Below, in pieces: positions 25,282 through 33,154 of a stretch of 64,000 nt of DNA. The notes under the pieces were generated by a model that did no database searches, had not been told where the DNA came from, and was given only the letters and a program-made list of their open reading frames with translations. Numbering within the stretch: position 1 is the first letter of the stretch; the number at the start of each line of letters is the position of its first letter. A program made the position numbers and the translations under genes. This stretch comes from Paludisphaera rhizosphaerae. GTDB taxonomy: Bacteria; Planctomycetota; Planctomycetia; Isosphaerales; Isosphaeraceae. Location of the stretch: NCBI RefSeq assembly GCF_011065895.1, contig NZ_JAALCR010000009.1:62001-126000 (forward strand), in the 5' to 3' direction.

Positions 25282-25306
25282 CGGCTCCGCTCCGGCGGCG
25301 GAGCCG
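25282..25306 (+). terminator. hairpin terminator after the PEP-CTERM gene
   Basis: CGGCTCCG at 25282-25289 and CGGAGCCG at 25299-25306 pair perfectly with a nine-base loop. TTCGTCTCC follows. The position, 27 bases after the stop, and its lying between two convergent genes fit a terminator. Confidence 0.55.
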
Positions 25307-25389
25307 TTCGTCTCCACTGCTCGGCCCGGCTCACCTCGGACGGGGGCCTCGGGCCGGGCCGAGGGGGGCGACGAGTCGCTCTCCTGCTT

Positions 25390-25971
25390 TCAAGGTTGCA
25401 GCGTCGTGGCCGAAACGCCCAGGGCTTGCAGGATTTCGGACGCGTCCGCACGGCCGCCGTGGACGCGGCTGACCTTCGCAAAGGCGACCTTACGGCCGGC
25501 GCCAAGCACGAAGGTGGAGGGATAAGCCGTTTCGTCCCCGCCCTCCCAACGCAGGTTGTAGGCCTTGGTCATAACGTAGTCGGCGTCCAGCACGAGGTCG
25601 AAGTTGCCCGGGAGATCCTTGGCGGCGACGAATGCGTCGGCGGCCGCCTTCAGACCGTCGGCCTCGCCGGGATAGACCAGCACGACCCGGGCGTTTCTCG
25701 CCCGGAACTCCGCGGTTCTTCGGACCAGATCGGCGACCTGTTGCGTGTCGTAAGAGTCCTGGAATCCCGGCCAGCCGCGGAGGAGCACCACGACCGCCGG
25801 CCCTTGCTCCACCAACGCTCCCAGATGGACCGACTTGCCGGCGGGCGTCTTGAGCGTGAAGTCCGGCGCCTGGCCGCCCACGACCGGCGGTTCCTTCGAG
25901 CTCTGCGCCCCGGCGCTGGAGACGAGGAGCAGCAGCAGGCACGGCTGGAAGAGGCGGAGGGCCGAGTGCAT
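25390..25971 (-). CDS. redoxin paralogue without its active-site cysteines
   Basis: A 193-residue exported paralogue of the redoxin at 22768, of the same length and alignable without gaps through residue 80. It keeps the QAPDFTLKTPAGKSVHLGAL and LLRGWPGF blocks and the signal peptide. Where its sister has ECPAC (C72, C75) it has QDSYD, so both redox cysteines are replaced by aspartates, and the mature protein has no other cysteine. It therefore cannot act as a thiol peroxidase or thioredoxin in the usual way. It may be decaying, or kept as a structural or binding protein. The remnant of DUF1223 lies 51 bases upstream. Confidence 0.85.
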   Translation of the reverse strand: MHSALRLFQPCLLLLLVSSAGAQSSKEPPVVGGQAPDFTLKTPAGKSVHLGALVEQGPAVVVLLRGWPGFQDSYDTQQVADLVRRTAEFRARNARVVLVYPGEADGLKAAADAFVAAKDLPGNFDLVLDADYVMTKAYNLRWEGGDETAYPSTFVLGAGRKVAFAKVSRVHGGRADASEILQALGVSATTLQP

Positions 25972-26022
25972 CGTCGAAGTCTCCAGAGGAAATGTAGGGT
26001 CATGTAGAATCATACACGAACA

Positions 26023-26418
26023 TTACTTGGCCGGCAGGCCCTGCCATGGAAGATCGACCGCCTGATGAACGACGGCCGTCCGCTTGTCTTGCACGAAGCA
26101 GGCCAGTCGCAATTTATCGCGATCTCAGGATGGGTCGATTGTGAAGGAGAACTGCCTGGAAACGGGGGCGGATCCACTCAATTCGACCAAGTCGTACTCG
26201 GTGCGACGGGCCGGGTAGCGGGCGATCAGAGTCTTGCCGGCGTTCTCGCCGGAGATCCCCGGATTCTCGGCGGCGGGGCACATGTCGCACCCCTGCGAGG
26301 GGTACAACTCGACGAGGCCCCCGCGCTTCGCTGGGGAGGCGGCCTCCTCGGCGGCCGCGAATTGGACGATCGTCGTCAGGAAGACGGTCACGGCCAGGTG
26401 CAGCCGGCGGAGCGGCAT
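26023..26418 (-). pseudogene. decayed DUF1223 gene (two deletions and one nonsense codon)
   Basis: A remnant of the DUF1223 gene at 23392. The signal region and CDMC pair remain, but nine codons are missing between two CTCGGCGGCG repeats that flank the lost 27 bases in the intact copy, and about 129 codons are missing between NPGI and SGENAGKT. The reading frame is kept. A TGA at 26125-26127 stands where the intact copy has a Trp codon, and the remaining 33 codons past it still read DRDKLRLACFVQDKRTAVVHQ and end in TAA at 26023. The full span of 132 codons equals 269 minus the two deletions and the stop. This shows the gene is dead or reduced to a short secreted peptide. Confidence 0.85.
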
Positions 26419-26507
26419 GAGGGATTCTCCTGAAGCATGCCATCGAGAAAGTCTGTGGCGTTCCCGTCGCCACGAGAATGCGAGCAAGACGACCGCCGCC
26501 GCCAGGC

Positions 26508-28457
26508 TCAGAACGAATCTGCCGCGTACCAGATCGAGACGAGCGCCAGAACCACGACCACCCATGGGACGCCCGCCACGACGAGCGCGGCCCAGCCGGC
26601 CGTGGGAAGGACGCCGATCCACCATCCGAGCAGGAACTTCGTGAGGTAGTAGGTGAAGGCGAGGAGGAGCAGCAGGGCGAGCAGGATGCCGAACCAGACG
26701 AGGCCCGAGATCTTGGTGACCCACTGGAGGTTCTCCTCGGGCTTCTGAGGCTTCAACTCGATCGGGAAGGACGCTGCGCCCGCCTTCGGGCCCAGCAGAA
26801 TGAACCGGGAGAGCGACTCGTGGTTGCGCGGGTCGAGAGCCGCGCCGTGGCCTCCGTCGACGGTGAACTGGTTGCGGTTGGCGACGTCCCTGGTGAATCC
26901 GGTCAGACCGCCGCTTCCCAGGACGCCCCGCGGTCGTCGAAAGACGCGCCGGAGCTGCTCGTGGAAGGCCGGGAAAAGGCCCACGACCCAGTCGCGCGTG
27001 GCGACGTCGTTGCGCAGGTCCTGGAGCCGTCCCTCGGCCTCGAACTCGTCCCACTCGTAGTCGCGGTCGACGACGCTCCCGGTCAGGGCGACGCGTTCGA
27101 ACCGACACGCCTTGTAGTCGCGCATCGCCTGCGCCAGCATGTGCGTGCCGTGGCTGTGGCCGACGAATCCGAAACGGCGGCGGGCGTTGGGGAACTGCGC
27201 GACGTCCTGAGTGTACGAGTCCATGAATTCGCGAGTCACCTTGAGGCGGTCTCGGGGGATCAGGAAGTTGAGCAGGGAGAAATAGACGTACTTCCCTTTT
27301 CGGACCACGAGCGAATCCTCCGGCATCCCCTCCGCGCGGGCGACGTCCTTGAGCTTCTCCGCCACCGCGTCGACCCAGTCGCCGTAATCCCGGATGCCGT
27401 GGACAAGGTAAACGACGCGCGTCACCTCGTCGCGGCGTCGGTTCTCGACGGCCGTCTGTGGGCCGATCTCCCCCACGGGGTCGGCGATCGCCGTGCGGAA
27501 GAGCCGCTCGCGCTTCTCGCAGCTTTCCGGAGAGTGGCCCGGTCCGGGGGTGAATCGCAGGATGTCGTAATGCCCGGTCTGCTTGCTGCGCTCGATCCCA
27601 TCCGAGGTCACGACCAGACTGCAAAACTTGTCGCCCGCCAGCAGCACGTCCTGGTGGTCGGACTCCTTCATCATGTTGTCGTACTTGCCCACCAGCAGGA
27701 TCGTGAGCGGATAGCCCTCGGCGGTCGCATTGAGGTTCGACCACTGGACGCGGAGGTTGCCGATGAACGGCGAGCCGCGCAGGGTTGCGAAGATCAACTT
27801 CCCGAGCCCCGCCTTTCGGGCCGGCCTCTGGATCAGCCGGAAGAACCAGTAGAGAGGCCGGCTCATGTACTCAGGCCGCACGGTCAACGTCCAGCCTCGG
27901 TCCATGCTCGACATCAGGACCATCCGTTCGACCAGGCCCGGCCAGGGCTTCTTCCCCCGAACGAGCTGCGTGGGACAGTCCTGGACCTGCCCGCGGCCGT
28001 AGACGTACGCCTTGCGGATCATCAACGCTCCGACGCTGTGGCCGATCAGCACGATTTTCCGATAGCCGTCGCCGGGTCGCTGGGCCCGGGCGTCGACGGC
28101 TTCCTGGATGGCGTCGCTCAGGTCGGCCGCGATCCTCGCCGCATCGGCCCGGGAGAGCCAACACGTCAAATTGCGGAAGAAGGCCCAGATGAAGCGGATC
28201 GGCCAGGAGAGCCGTCGCAGGATTTCGAGGAATCGGGACCGGGGCCGAGCGCCTCCCTCCACGACCCACCGATTGGAACCCCAACTCGCAGGATAGCGCG
28301 GCGCCAACAAATCGGCGTCCGGATACTCTTCGAGGACGACCCGCCGGAGGTCCCGAAGCCGGTCCCAGGGATACCCCCAGCCGTGCACGAGGACGACCAG
28401 GTCGAGCGATCTGGACGCAGGGGGGAAGGCGACCGGCTTGGGGTAGGCGAGGGCCAT
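26508..28457 (-). CDS. membrane protein with two alpha/beta-hydrolase domains
   Basis: A 649-residue protein. The first half has LVVLVHGWG and GHSVGALMIRKA (S141), the second half has VVYLVHGIRDYGDW and GFVGHSHGTHMLAQAM (S435). Each is a G-x-S-x-G nucleophile elbow in an alpha/beta-hydrolase fold. The C-terminus has two or three hydrophobic helices from about 585 on (LVWFGILLALLLLLAFTYYL, GWAALVVAGVPWVVVVLALV). Two hydrolase domains in tandem plus a membrane anchor is an unusual layout and I cannot assign a family. The catalytic Asp and His of each half are not certain by eye. No N-terminal signal is seen, so the hydrolase domains may face the cytosol. Confidence 0.75.
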   Translation of the reverse strand: MALAYPKPVAFPPASRSLDLVVLVHGWGYPWDRLRDLRRVVLEEYPDADLLAPRYPASWGSNRWVVEGGARPRSRFLEILRRLSWPIRFIWAFFRNLTCWLSRADAARIAADLSDAIQEAVDARAQRPGDGYRKIVLIGHSVGALMIRKAYVYGRGQVQDCPTQLVRGKKPWPGLVERMVLMSSMDRGWTLTVRPEYMSRPLYWFFRLIQRPARKAGLGKLIFATLRGSPFIGNLRVQWSNLNATAEGYPLTILLVGKYDNMMKESDHQDVLLAGDKFCSLVVTSDGIERSKQTGHYDILRFTPGPGHSPESCEKRERLFRTAIADPVGEIGPQTAVENRRRDEVTRVVYLVHGIRDYGDWVDAVAEKLKDVARAEGMPEDSLVVRKGKYVYFSLLNFLIPRDRLKVTREFMDSYTQDVAQFPNARRRFGFVGHSHGTHMLAQAMRDYKACRFERVALTGSVVDRDYEWDEFEAEGRLQDLRNDVATRDWVVGLFPAFHEQLRRVFRRPRGVLGSGGLTGFTRDVANRNQFTVDGGHGAALDPRNHESLSRFILLGPKAGAASFPIELKPQKPEENLQWVTKISGLVWFGILLALLLLLAFTYYLTKFLLGWWIGVLPTAGWAALVVAGVPWVVVVLALVSIWYAADSF

Positions 28458-28575
28458 GTCGTCGGCTCCAGAGGGCTGATCCCGCGCCCGTTCCGTCCGC
28501 GAGGGGCGTCGTCGATACGCCGGTCCCCCGCATTGCGGCGTCGTCGACGACGCCTCTGGCGGTACGCTTCCTTTG

Positions 28576-28584
28576 TGTTATAAT
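28576..28584 (+). promoter_or_regulatory. extended -10 promoter for the DUF1592/DUF1552 operon
   Basis: TGT at 28576-28578 followed by TATAAT at 28579-28584 is a perfect extended -10 element. The -35 region at a 17-base spacing is poor. It lies about 75 bases before the ATG of the DUF1592 gene, in the spacer to the divergent double-hydrolase gene. Confidence 0.5.
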
Positions 28585-28658
28585 CTTCGGGACCGTTGCA
28601 TGCGCCCTCCCTGGAACGGTTCCCGCCCCGACCTCTCACCGAGGAGCCGGCGCCGCTG

Positions 28659-31115
28659 ATGAATCGCCCCTTCACGCAGTCTCTGATCATCCTCATCCTG
28701 GGGGCCCCCCTGGCGGCGAATCCGCGCGCCACGGCCGGCGAGGATGCGGCCGCCGAGGCGACGGGCCTCTTCAAGACGTACTGCTACGACTGCCACGGCG
28801 ACGGCGCCCGCAAAGGGGGCCTGGCGCTCGACGAACTGCTGAAGCCCGGCAAGGGCGAGGGCCGGCTCGAGTGGGAGTCCGTCTGGAAGATCGTCCGCCA
28901 CGAGTTCATGCCCCCCGCCGACGCCGACCGTCCCTCCGACGACGAACGCCGGGAGATGACCCGCTGGATCGAACGCCAGGTCTTCCACGTTGAGGCATCG
29001 AAGCCCGACCCAGGCCGCGTGACCATCCGCCGCCTCAATCGGATGGAGTATCACTACACCGTCCGCGACCTGTTCGGGATCGAACTGGATCTGGCCAGGG
29101 AACTCCCCCCGGACGACACGGCCTTCGGCTTCGACAACATCGGCGACGCCCTGACGCTCTCCCCCGCCCTCCTGGAAACCTACCTGAAGCTGGCCGAGAA
29201 GGTCGTCGAGTCGGTCGTCGTGACCGACGGCCCACGCCATCCTCGGGTCGACCTGTCGCCCCCTCAGTTCAAGGCGACGGCACCCGACGAGAAGGGGCGA
29301 CTCCAGCAGACCGCCCAGGTTGAGCTGAAGCATTCGGGCCGCTACCGCGTCGAGGTCCAGTTCCGGCTGGGCGACTTCCGGGCCACCACCGGCGATTACC
29401 TGTTCCAGATGACCATGGGCGGGACGAAGCTCGCCGAACAGGTCGTCAGCGACGGCGGCGAGAAGACCTACGTCCTTGCCGGCGAGGTCGAGCTGCCGGC
29501 TGGGACGCACGCCCTGGCTCTGTCGACCGAGCCGACGCCCCCCGTCGCCGGGGGCGACAGGCCGCGTTCGTTGACCCTCTTCCCCAGAGCCATGGTCGTC
29601 GGGCCGCTTGGGTCGAACATCTTCGACGTTCCCGAGCCTCACCGCCGGATCTTCTTCAACGGTCCCGCGCCCGAGGACCCCGCGGCTCGTCGAGCTTACG
29701 CCAAGTCCGTCATCCGGCGCGTCGCCGATCGGGCCTTCCGTCGCCCCGCGACCGACGAGGCGATCGAGCGGCTGGCCGACGTCGCCCTGGAGGGGGGCTC
29801 GTTCGAGGTCGGAATCGCCCGGGCCCTGACGGCGATCCTGGGCTCCCCTCGGTTCTTCTACCGGGCCGAACTCCAGGCGCACCCGGACGACCCGGCGGAA
29901 GTCCAGCCGCTCGACGAATACGCGCTGGCGTCTCGGCTCTCGTACCTGCTCTGGCTGAGCCTTCCGGACGACGAGTTGTCCCGACTGGCCGCGGAAGGCC
30001 GATTGCGGGCCGAACTCCCGGGGCAGCTTCGCCGGATGCTGGCGGATCCGAGGTCAGGCCGGTTCTTCGAGGACTTCGCCGGCCAGTGGCTGCGGACGCG
30101 CAACATCCTGCACACCCCGATGACCAGCCGCGATTCAGCCCGCGTTACGCCCGTCCGCCCCGCCATGAAGCGCGAGACGGAGATGCTCTTCGAGTACATC
30201 GCCCGCGAGGGCCGCGACCTCGTCGAGCTGCTGACGGCCGACTACACGTTCCTCAACGAGAAGCTCGCGAGGCACTATGGGATCGACGGCGTGTCCGGCG
30301 ACGAGATGCGCCGGGTCCCTCTGCCGCCGGAGAGCCATCGCCAGGGCGTGCTGACCCACGGCGGCCTGCTGATCTCCACGTCGAACCCCGGCCGAACCTC
30401 GCCGGTGAAGCGCGGGGTGTTCGTGCTGGAGAACCTGCTGGGGAAGGAAGTGCCGCCACCTCCGCCGAACGTCGCGCCATTGGAGGACGAACGGCGGGGC
30501 GGGTTTCGGTCGAGGACGCTCCGCGAGCAACTGGCCGCGCACCGGGAGCAGGCGTCGTGCGCCTCGTGCCACAACCGCTTCGACCCGATCGGCCTGGCGC
30601 TGGAGAACTTCGACCAGCTCGGCGTGTTTCGCGAGCGAGAGCGCAACGGCCAACCCGTCGACGCCACCGCGAAGCTCGTGACGGGCGAGGCGATCTCGGG
30701 GGCGGCCGAGCTGGGCCGGGCGCTGGCCTCTCGGCCCGAGGCGTTCTACCGCTGCGTGGCCGAGAAGCTGCTGACCTACGCCCTGGGCCGCGGTTTGGAA
30801 CCTTCGGACGCACCCACGCTGGACGCGATCACGGCCCGAACCAAGGCGGAGCATGGAGCGTTCCCCGCGATGCTGACGGCCGTGGTCGAGAGCGCTCCGT
30901 TCCAGTCGCGTCGTGGCGACGGCGGCGAGGCCGCGGCTCAAGCGCGGACGGCCCGGATGCAGCCCCCGCCGCCGGAACGTCGGGGCGCCGCCGGCCGAAG
31001 CATGGTGGAGGCCGCCCGTCGCGCGGCGGCCGGGGAACAGGCGAAGAACCAGGCGGAACCCGAAGAGGCCGAGGCCGAGCGCCCGGCAGGCGCCGAAGTG
31101 GAGGGAAGGCCGTGA
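28659..31115 (+). CDS. DUF1592 planctomycete-type cytochrome c protein
   Basis: An 818-residue exported protein of the planctomycete DUF1587/1592/1588/1585 family. The signal is followed by a c-type heme site YCYDCH (C42, C45, H46). Then come DUF1587 (RLNRMEYHYTVRDLFGIELD), DUF1595 (ADRAFRRPATDEAIERLADV), DUF1592 (LDEYALASRLSYLLWLSLPDDEL), DUF1588 (ISTSNPGRTSPVKRGVFVLE) and a second CxxCH (CASCHNR) near residue 630, then DUF1585. The chemistry is not established; redox or dehydrogenase-like roles in carbohydrate or sulfated-polymer breakdown are commonly proposed. ATG 28659 has GAGGAG upstream. Its stop overlaps the next gene by four bases. Confidence 0.92.
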   Translation: MNRPFTQSLIILILGAPLAANPRATAGEDAAAEATGLFKTYCYDCHGDGARKGGLALDELLKPGKGEGRLEWESVWKIVRHEFMPPADADRPSDDERREMTRWIERQVFHVEASKPDPGRVTIRRLNRMEYHYTVRDLFGIELDLARELPPDDTAFGFDNIGDALTLSPALLETYLKLAEKVVESVVVTDGPRHPRVDLSPPQFKATAPDEKGRLQQTAQVELKHSGRYRVEVQFRLGDFRATTGDYLFQMTMGGTKLAEQVVSDGGEKTYVLAGEVELPAGTHALALSTEPTPPVAGGDRPRSLTLFPRAMVVGPLGSNIFDVPEPHRRIFFNGPAPEDPAARRAYAKSVIRRVADRAFRRPATDEAIERLADVALEGGSFEVGIARALTAILGSPRFFYRAELQAHPDDPAEVQPLDEYALASRLSYLLWLSLPDDELSRLAAEGRLRAELPGQLRRMLADPRSGRFFEDFAGQWLRTRNILHTPMTSRDSARVTPVRPAMKRETEMLFEYIAREGRDLVELLTADYTFLNEKLARHYGIDGVSGDEMRRVPLPPESHRQGVLTHGGLLISTSNPGRTSPVKRGVFVLENLLGKEVPPPPPNVAPLEDERRGGFRSRTLREQLAAHREQASCASCHNRFDPIGLALENFDQLGVFRERERNGQPVDATAKLVTGEAISGAAELGRALASRPEAFYRCVAEKLLTYALGRGLEPSDAPTLDAITARTKAEHGAFPAMLTAVVESAPFQSRRGDGGEAAAQARTARMQPPPPERRGAAGRSMVEAARRAAAGEQAKNQAEPEEAEAERPAGAEVEGRP

Positions 31116-32485
31116 GCCGACGACCGACGACCGACGGGACCAGTCGACGCGCCTTCCTTCGCGGCCTGGGCGCCTGCGTGGCGCTGCCGACCCTCGAATC
31201 ACTGGCCCGCCCTGCGCGAGCGGGGGCCGTCGCCGGCCGCCCGGCGCAGACGGCCTCCGGCATGCCCCTGCGGACGGCGTTCGTCGCCTTCCCCAACGGC
31301 TCGAACTACGAGCGCTGGCTCCCCTCTGGCGAGGGCCGCGACTACAAGGCGAACGAGACGTTCGTCCCGATGGCCGCGCTCCGCGAGAAGTTCCAGATCA
31401 TCACCAACCTGGCCCACGACGCGGCCAACGACTGGGGAGACGGTCCCGGCGATCACGCTCGCTCCGGAGCCACCTTCCTGACCGGCGCCCACGCCTGGAA
31501 GGCCGGCGGCGCGAGGCTCCATCTGGGGACGTCGGTCGATCAGGTGGCCGCCGCGCAGGTCGGCCGGACGACGCGGATCGACTCGCTCCAGCTCGGCACC
31601 GAGCCCGGCCGTCTCTACGGGGCCTGTGACACCGGCTACGCCTGTGCGTATCAGTACAACCTCTCGTGGGCTTCCGAGAGCACCCCCCTGCCCCCTGAGC
31701 CCAACCCCCGAATGGTCTTCGAGCGTCTCTTCGGCGCGCCCGGCCCCAACCGTGAAGCCCTCCTGCGACAGCGTTTGGAGACCCGCAAAAGCGTCCTCGA
31801 CTTCGTTCTGGACGACGCCCGCAGCCTGCAGAAGTCGCTGGGTCGGAACGACCGCGCCAAGCTCGATGAGTACCTGGCGGGCGTTCGCAAGCTCGAAGAG
31901 GAGATCGAAAAGCACGAGCGGTTCCGCTCGCCCGATCCCTCGCTCGCCCCGGCCCTCCCCGCCGGCATCCCCGAAGGCCACGGCGATCACGTCGACCTGA
32001 TGTACGACCTGATGGCCATCGCCTTCCAGTCCGACTCGACCCGCGTGATCAGCTTCGCCGTCGCCCCCGAGGGGAGCAACCGCCCTCTCCCGGAGCTGGG
32101 CCTGACCGAAGGCCACCACTACCTCACCCACCACGCCGGCGATCCGGAGAAGCGCAAGAAGGTCGGCCAGATCGAGCGCTGGTACATGGAGCGGTTCGCC
32201 CGCTTCCTGGCGAAGCTCGACGCCGCCAAGGACGCCGACGGATCGTCCGTCCTGGACAACGCGATGATCGTCTACGGCTGCGCCATCGGCGACGGCAACC
32301 GGCACAACCACGACCAGTTGCCGGTCGTCCTGGCGGGCGGCGGCGGTGGGACGCTTTCCCCCGGCCGTCACGTCAAGCTGGCCTCCGCCACGCCGATGAC
32401 GAACCTCTACGCCTCCATGCTCGACCGCCTGGGCGTCCGCGCCGAACGCGTCGGCGACAGCACCGGGCGGCTCGACGAGGTCTGA
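31112..32485 (+). CDS. DUF1552 protein with Tat-like signal
   Basis: A 457-residue exported protein of DUF1552. The N-terminus has a twin-arginine motif (TSRRAFLRGLG) and hydrophobic stretch ACVALPTLESLA. Landmarks of the family include VAFPNGSNYERW, a KLDEYLAGVRKLEEEIEKHE helix and the closing NAMIVYGCAIGDGNRHNHDQ. The GTG start lies in GTGA overlapping the previous stop, so it is translationally coupled to the DUF1592 gene; the two families occur together throughout planctomycetes. The function is not established. Tat export suggests a cofactor or folding before export. Confidence 0.9.
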   Translation: MSRRPTTDGTSRRAFLRGLGACVALPTLESLARPARAGAVAGRPAQTASGMPLRTAFVAFPNGSNYERWLPSGEGRDYKANETFVPMAALREKFQIITNLAHDAANDWGDGPGDHARSGATFLTGAHAWKAGGARLHLGTSVDQVAAAQVGRTTRIDSLQLGTEPGRLYGACDTGYACAYQYNLSWASESTPLPPEPNPRMVFERLFGAPGPNREALLRQRLETRKSVLDFVLDDARSLQKSLGRNDRAKLDEYLAGVRKLEEEIEKHERFRSPDPSLAPALPAGIPEGHGDHVDLMYDLMAIAFQSDSTRVISFAVAPEGSNRPLPELGLTEGHHYLTHHAGDPEKRKKVGQIERWYMERFARFLAKLDAAKDADGSSVLDNAMIVYGCAIGDGNRHNHDQLPVVLAGGGGGTLSPGRHVKLASATPMTNLYASMLDRLGVRAERVGDSTGRLDEV

Positions 32486-32595
32486 TCGAAGGTTCCCGGG
32501 CGAGGAATCTCGTAGAGCAGCGTGAGATTGAGGCGGCGACGGCAAACTAAGGGTTGTCGAGCGAGGCCGCGAACCCTCGTCGCGAGGTCGCCGGG

Positions 32596-33153
32596 ATGTT
32601 GAGCGACGCGGAGATCCGCGAGGTGATCGATCAGGTGTCGCGCGGTAACCGCGAGGCCTTTCATCTGATCGTCCGCGCTTACAACCTGCCGCTGCGCAGC
32701 TTCATCGCCAGTCAGGTTCACCACCTGGAAGACGTCGACGACCTGGCGCAGGAGGTGCTGCTGGGCGCCTATCGCAACCTGGGCGACTTCCGCCGCGGCG
32801 AGGACTTCGGAGCGTGGCTGCGGGGCATCGCACGCAACCAACTCCTCTTCTATTTTCGCACCTCGGGAAGGCGACGGAAGGCGATGGAACGGTTCCGCGA
32901 AGACGCCTCGCGGCTCGTCCAGGCTGATCTCGACCACGCGGTCTCGGGCGACACCAGCGAGGCCGTCGAGGCCCTGCTGCGTTGCGTGGGTCGGCTCCCG
33001 GAGAAGCTCCGCCGCGTGGTCCGCGCCGGCCTCGACGGCGACAAGCCGGCGCTCCTGGCCAAGGAACTGATGACCACCGTCGGCGCGATCTATAACCTGC
33101 ACTACCGAGCCAACCGCCTGTTGCGGGAATGCATGACGAGGGAACTTGACTGA
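32596..33153 (+). CDS. ECF sigma factor (Rhodopirellula/Verrucomicrobium type)
   Basis: A 185-residue sigma-70 family protein. EAFHLIVRAYNLPLRSFIASQV and DVDDLAQEVLLGAYRNLGDFRRGEDFGAWLRGI form region 2, and the C-terminus with LLAKELMTTVGAIYNLHYRANRLLRE is region 4. The same domain layout is known from the planctomycete group (TIGR02989-type) that pairs with FecR/LamG proteins. The ATG at 32596 follows GAGG and is preferred over a TTG at 32554. Its stop is one base from the ATG of the FecR-LamG gene. No start for a separate anti-sigma gene is seen, so the FecR protein is the likely partner. Confidence 0.92.
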   Translation: MLSDAEIREVIDQVSRGNREAFHLIVRAYNLPLRSFIASQVHHLEDVDDLAQEVLLGAYRNLGDFRRGEDFGAWLRGIARNQLLFYFRTSGRRRKAMERFREDASRLVQADLDHAVSGDTSEAVEALLRCVGRLPEKLRRVVRAGLDGDKPALLAKELMTTVGAIYNLHYRANRLLRECMTRELD

Positions 33154-33154
33154 G

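Noticed and set aside
26419-27744. The long minus frame upstream of the decayed DUF1223 start
   Set aside because: It is antisense-frame shadow inside the double-hydrolase gene. Only the last part, from 26418 down, matches the DUF1223 family.
30086-31111. The longer frame upstream of the DUF1552 start
   Set aside because: It is the +1 shadow of the DUF1592 gene; the true start is the GTG overlapping the previous stop.
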